Shown one piece after another: positions 23,045 to 23,929 of a stretch of 23,929 nt of DNA (position 1 is its first letter; every line of letters begins with the position of its first letter). This stretch comes from Caldifarciminota bacterium UBA3073 (lineage in GTDB: Bacteria; Hydrothermota; UBA3073): positions 3,153 through 27,081 of the forward strand of contig DFBT01000110.1 in the NCBI GenBank assembly GCA_002366725.1, given 5' to 3'. The position numbers and the translations under genes are program-made. The notes under the pieces are model-generated. The model worked only from the letters and a program-made list of their open reading frames with translations, did no database searches and was not told where the DNA came from.

Positions 23045-23773
23045 GTGGATCCCAGATTAACTATCATTGCGCACAGATTGGAAAATGTAGGTAGGCTCAT
23101 TGCCGTTTCGGGCGGTAAAGGAGGAATCGGCAAAAGTTCAACTGCCTCTATTCTTTCGTTGTCGTTGGCAAAGATGAGTTACCGGGTTGGGCTTCTCGAT
23201 CTGGATTTTTACGGTCCTTCCTGTCATCTGATATTGGGAATAAAAGGGGTTTACCCGGAGGAAGAGAAGGGCATCATCCCCCCGGAGGTTAGCGGTATCA
23301 GGTTTATGTCAATTGTATATTACGCTGAAGACAATCCACTGATGGCGAGGGGAATAGACATATCCAACTCAATAATAGAACTCCTGGCTATTACGCGATG
23401 GGGAAAGCTTGATTTTTTGATTATCGATATGCCGCCGGGGATTGGAGACACAACGCTCGATGTGATCAGGTTGTTAAAGAGGATTGAATTTCTTGTGGTC
23501 ACAACACCGTCAAAGCTGGCGTTAGAAACCGTTAAGAAGACACTGGAGATGCTGAAGGAGGCAAAAGTTCCAATTATCGGTGTGATTGAGAATATGAAAG
23601 TAAAAGACTCTCCGTGGATAAGGGATGAGATAGAAAAATTAGGTGTGATGTTTTTGGAAGAAATAGATTTCGACACCTCCCTTGAAGATTGTGTGGGAGA
23701 TAGGGAGAAATTGTTGGCGAGTCCCTTTGCGCGTGATATAAACAAAATATTCCCAAAGCTGGATTTAATCTAA
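23045..23773 (+). CDS. hypB: Mrp/MinD-type ATPase, HypB of the Thermococcus type
   Basis: A 242-residue P-loop ATPase with a deviant Walker A motif (GGKGGIGKSS, 23-32), LLDLDFYGPS (50-59) and DMPPGIGD (128-135). Length, the N-terminus (DPRLTIIAHRLENVGRLI) and ITRWGKLDFLIIDMPPG resemble the HypB of Thermococcus kodakarensis, an Mrp/MinD-family ATPase that replaces GTPase HypB. The CPxC motif of Fe-S carrier Mrp/NBP35 proteins is absent. It lies directly after hypA, where hypB is expected, and no other hypB is in the window. GTG 23045 is the only suitable start; an ATG at 23040 is in another frame and stops after six codons. A general Mrp-like function cannot be excluded. Confidence 0.85.
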   Translation: MDPRLTIIAHRLENVGRLIAVSGGKGGIGKSSTASILSLSLAKMSYRVGLLDLDFYGPSCHLILGIKGVYPEEEKGIIPPEVSGIRFMSIVYYAEDNPLMARGIDISNSIIELLAITRWGKLDFLIIDMPPGIGDTTLDVIRLLKRIEFLVVTTPSKLALETVKKTLEMLKEAKVPIIGVIENMKVKDSPWIRDEIEKLGVMFLEEIDFDTSLEDCVGDREKLLASPFARDINKIFPKLDLI

Positions 23774-23794
23774 TTTTTATGTAATTAGGACGCA

Positions 23795-23814
23795 CCTGCC
23801 TGCCGGCAGGCAGG
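23795..23814. repeat. Perfect 20-bp GC-rich palindrome, second copy
   Basis: Identical to 7505-7524. Both copies are followed by ggat. This one lies 22 bases after the hypB stop but has no T-run. Confidence 0.85.
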
Positions 23815-23821
23815 GATGCAC

Positions 23822-23858
23822 GTCCCGCCGTTAGCGGGATCCCGTCTGAAAGCGGGAC
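23822..23858. repeat. Module E-like hairpin
   Basis: gtcccgc (23822-23828) pairs with gcgggac (23852-23858). Inside, ttagcgggatcccg resembles module E at 3431 and 8874 (agcgggatcccgcc). Confidence 0.7.
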
Positions 23859-23864
23859 AGATTT

Positions 23865-23929
23865 ACCCCGTTAAATAGAATCGCCTTGCAACAACATCTT
23901 GGTATTTATTTCAAGTTATTTAACGGGGT
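23865..23929. repeat. 65-bp element with perfect 12-bp inverted ends
   Basis: accccgttaaat (23865-23876) and atttaacggggt (23918-23929) are exact reverse complements around a 41-base centre. The window ends on the last base of the right arm, so what lies beyond cannot be seen. Confidence 0.75.

Noticed and set aside
23320..23745. 141-residue antisense open frame opposite hypB
   Set aside because: Low-complexity Ser/Ile translation typical of a shadow frame.
23045..23773. Mrp/NBP35-type Fe-S carrier or ParA/MinD partition protein
   Set aside because: No CPxC motif, and the position directly after hypA with a Thermococcus-like N-terminus favours a HypB role. Not fully excluded.

Overview
The window is an anaerobe's hydrogen-metabolism locus, read almost entirely on the + strand. 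It encodes a group 4 membrane-bound, energy-converting [NiFe] hydrogenase joined to a complete set of Mrp-type Na+/H+ antiporter subunits. This is followed by a cytoplasmic MvhADG-HdrABC complex (group 3c hydrogenase plus heterodisulfide-reductase-like module). The rest is a full [NiFe] maturation set: two dedicated endopeptidases and HypF, C, D, E, A plus an ATPase of the archaeal HypB type. There are no rRNA or tRNA genes, transposases or CRISPR arrays.

Layout. 1-31: tail of a four-helix-bundle (23S-IVS/S23-type) gene. 124-9543: group 4 hydrogenase large subunit, NuoL/MrpA-like antiporter, fused MbhD-MbhE, MrpB, C, D, E, F, G and a HycF/MbhN-like 2x[4Fe-4S] subunit; two S23-type genes sit between subunit genes. 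9530-10003: HycI-like protease. 10008-13771: hdrC, hdrB, hdrA. 13792-17299: mvhD, mvhG, mvhA and a second protease. 17333-23773: hypF, hypC, hypD, hypE, hypA and an Mrp/MinD-type hypB. The small subunit and the NuoC- and NuoH-like subunits of the group 4 enzyme are absent and presumably lie upstream.

How the genes fit together (inference from known families). MvhADG-HdrABC oxidises H2 and by flavin-based bifurcation reduces ferredoxin and a disulfide-type acceptor. The Mbh-Mrp complex oxidises ferredoxin, reduces protons to H2 and drives ion translocation. With both in one locus, ferredoxin and H2 could be exchanged between a soluble and a membrane enzyme. Each large subunit carries a C-terminal peptide and has its own protease gene nearby.

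The most unusual part is not the enzymes but the gene junctions. Many of them, especially in the Mbh-Mrp half, are filled by mosaics of a few repeated modules. These are AT-rich words of the aaatcaaatatcaaaaatc type, an 82-bp element with inverted ends (three copies), a 16-bp ggatccgtatggacaa module in both orientations, GC-rich palindromes, and S23-type genes. The modules abut start codons (no Shine-Dalgarno visible), supply stop codons and C-terminal tails, and in two genes lie in frame inside the coding region.

Organism. S23-type genes and repeats of the gtcattccgag...ctcgcaatgac type point to an uncultivated bacterial lineage. HypA and the Mrp-type HypB resemble Thermococcales versions. 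I lean towards a bacterial candidate phylum with archaeal-type hydrogenase genes, but the window alone does not settle the domain.
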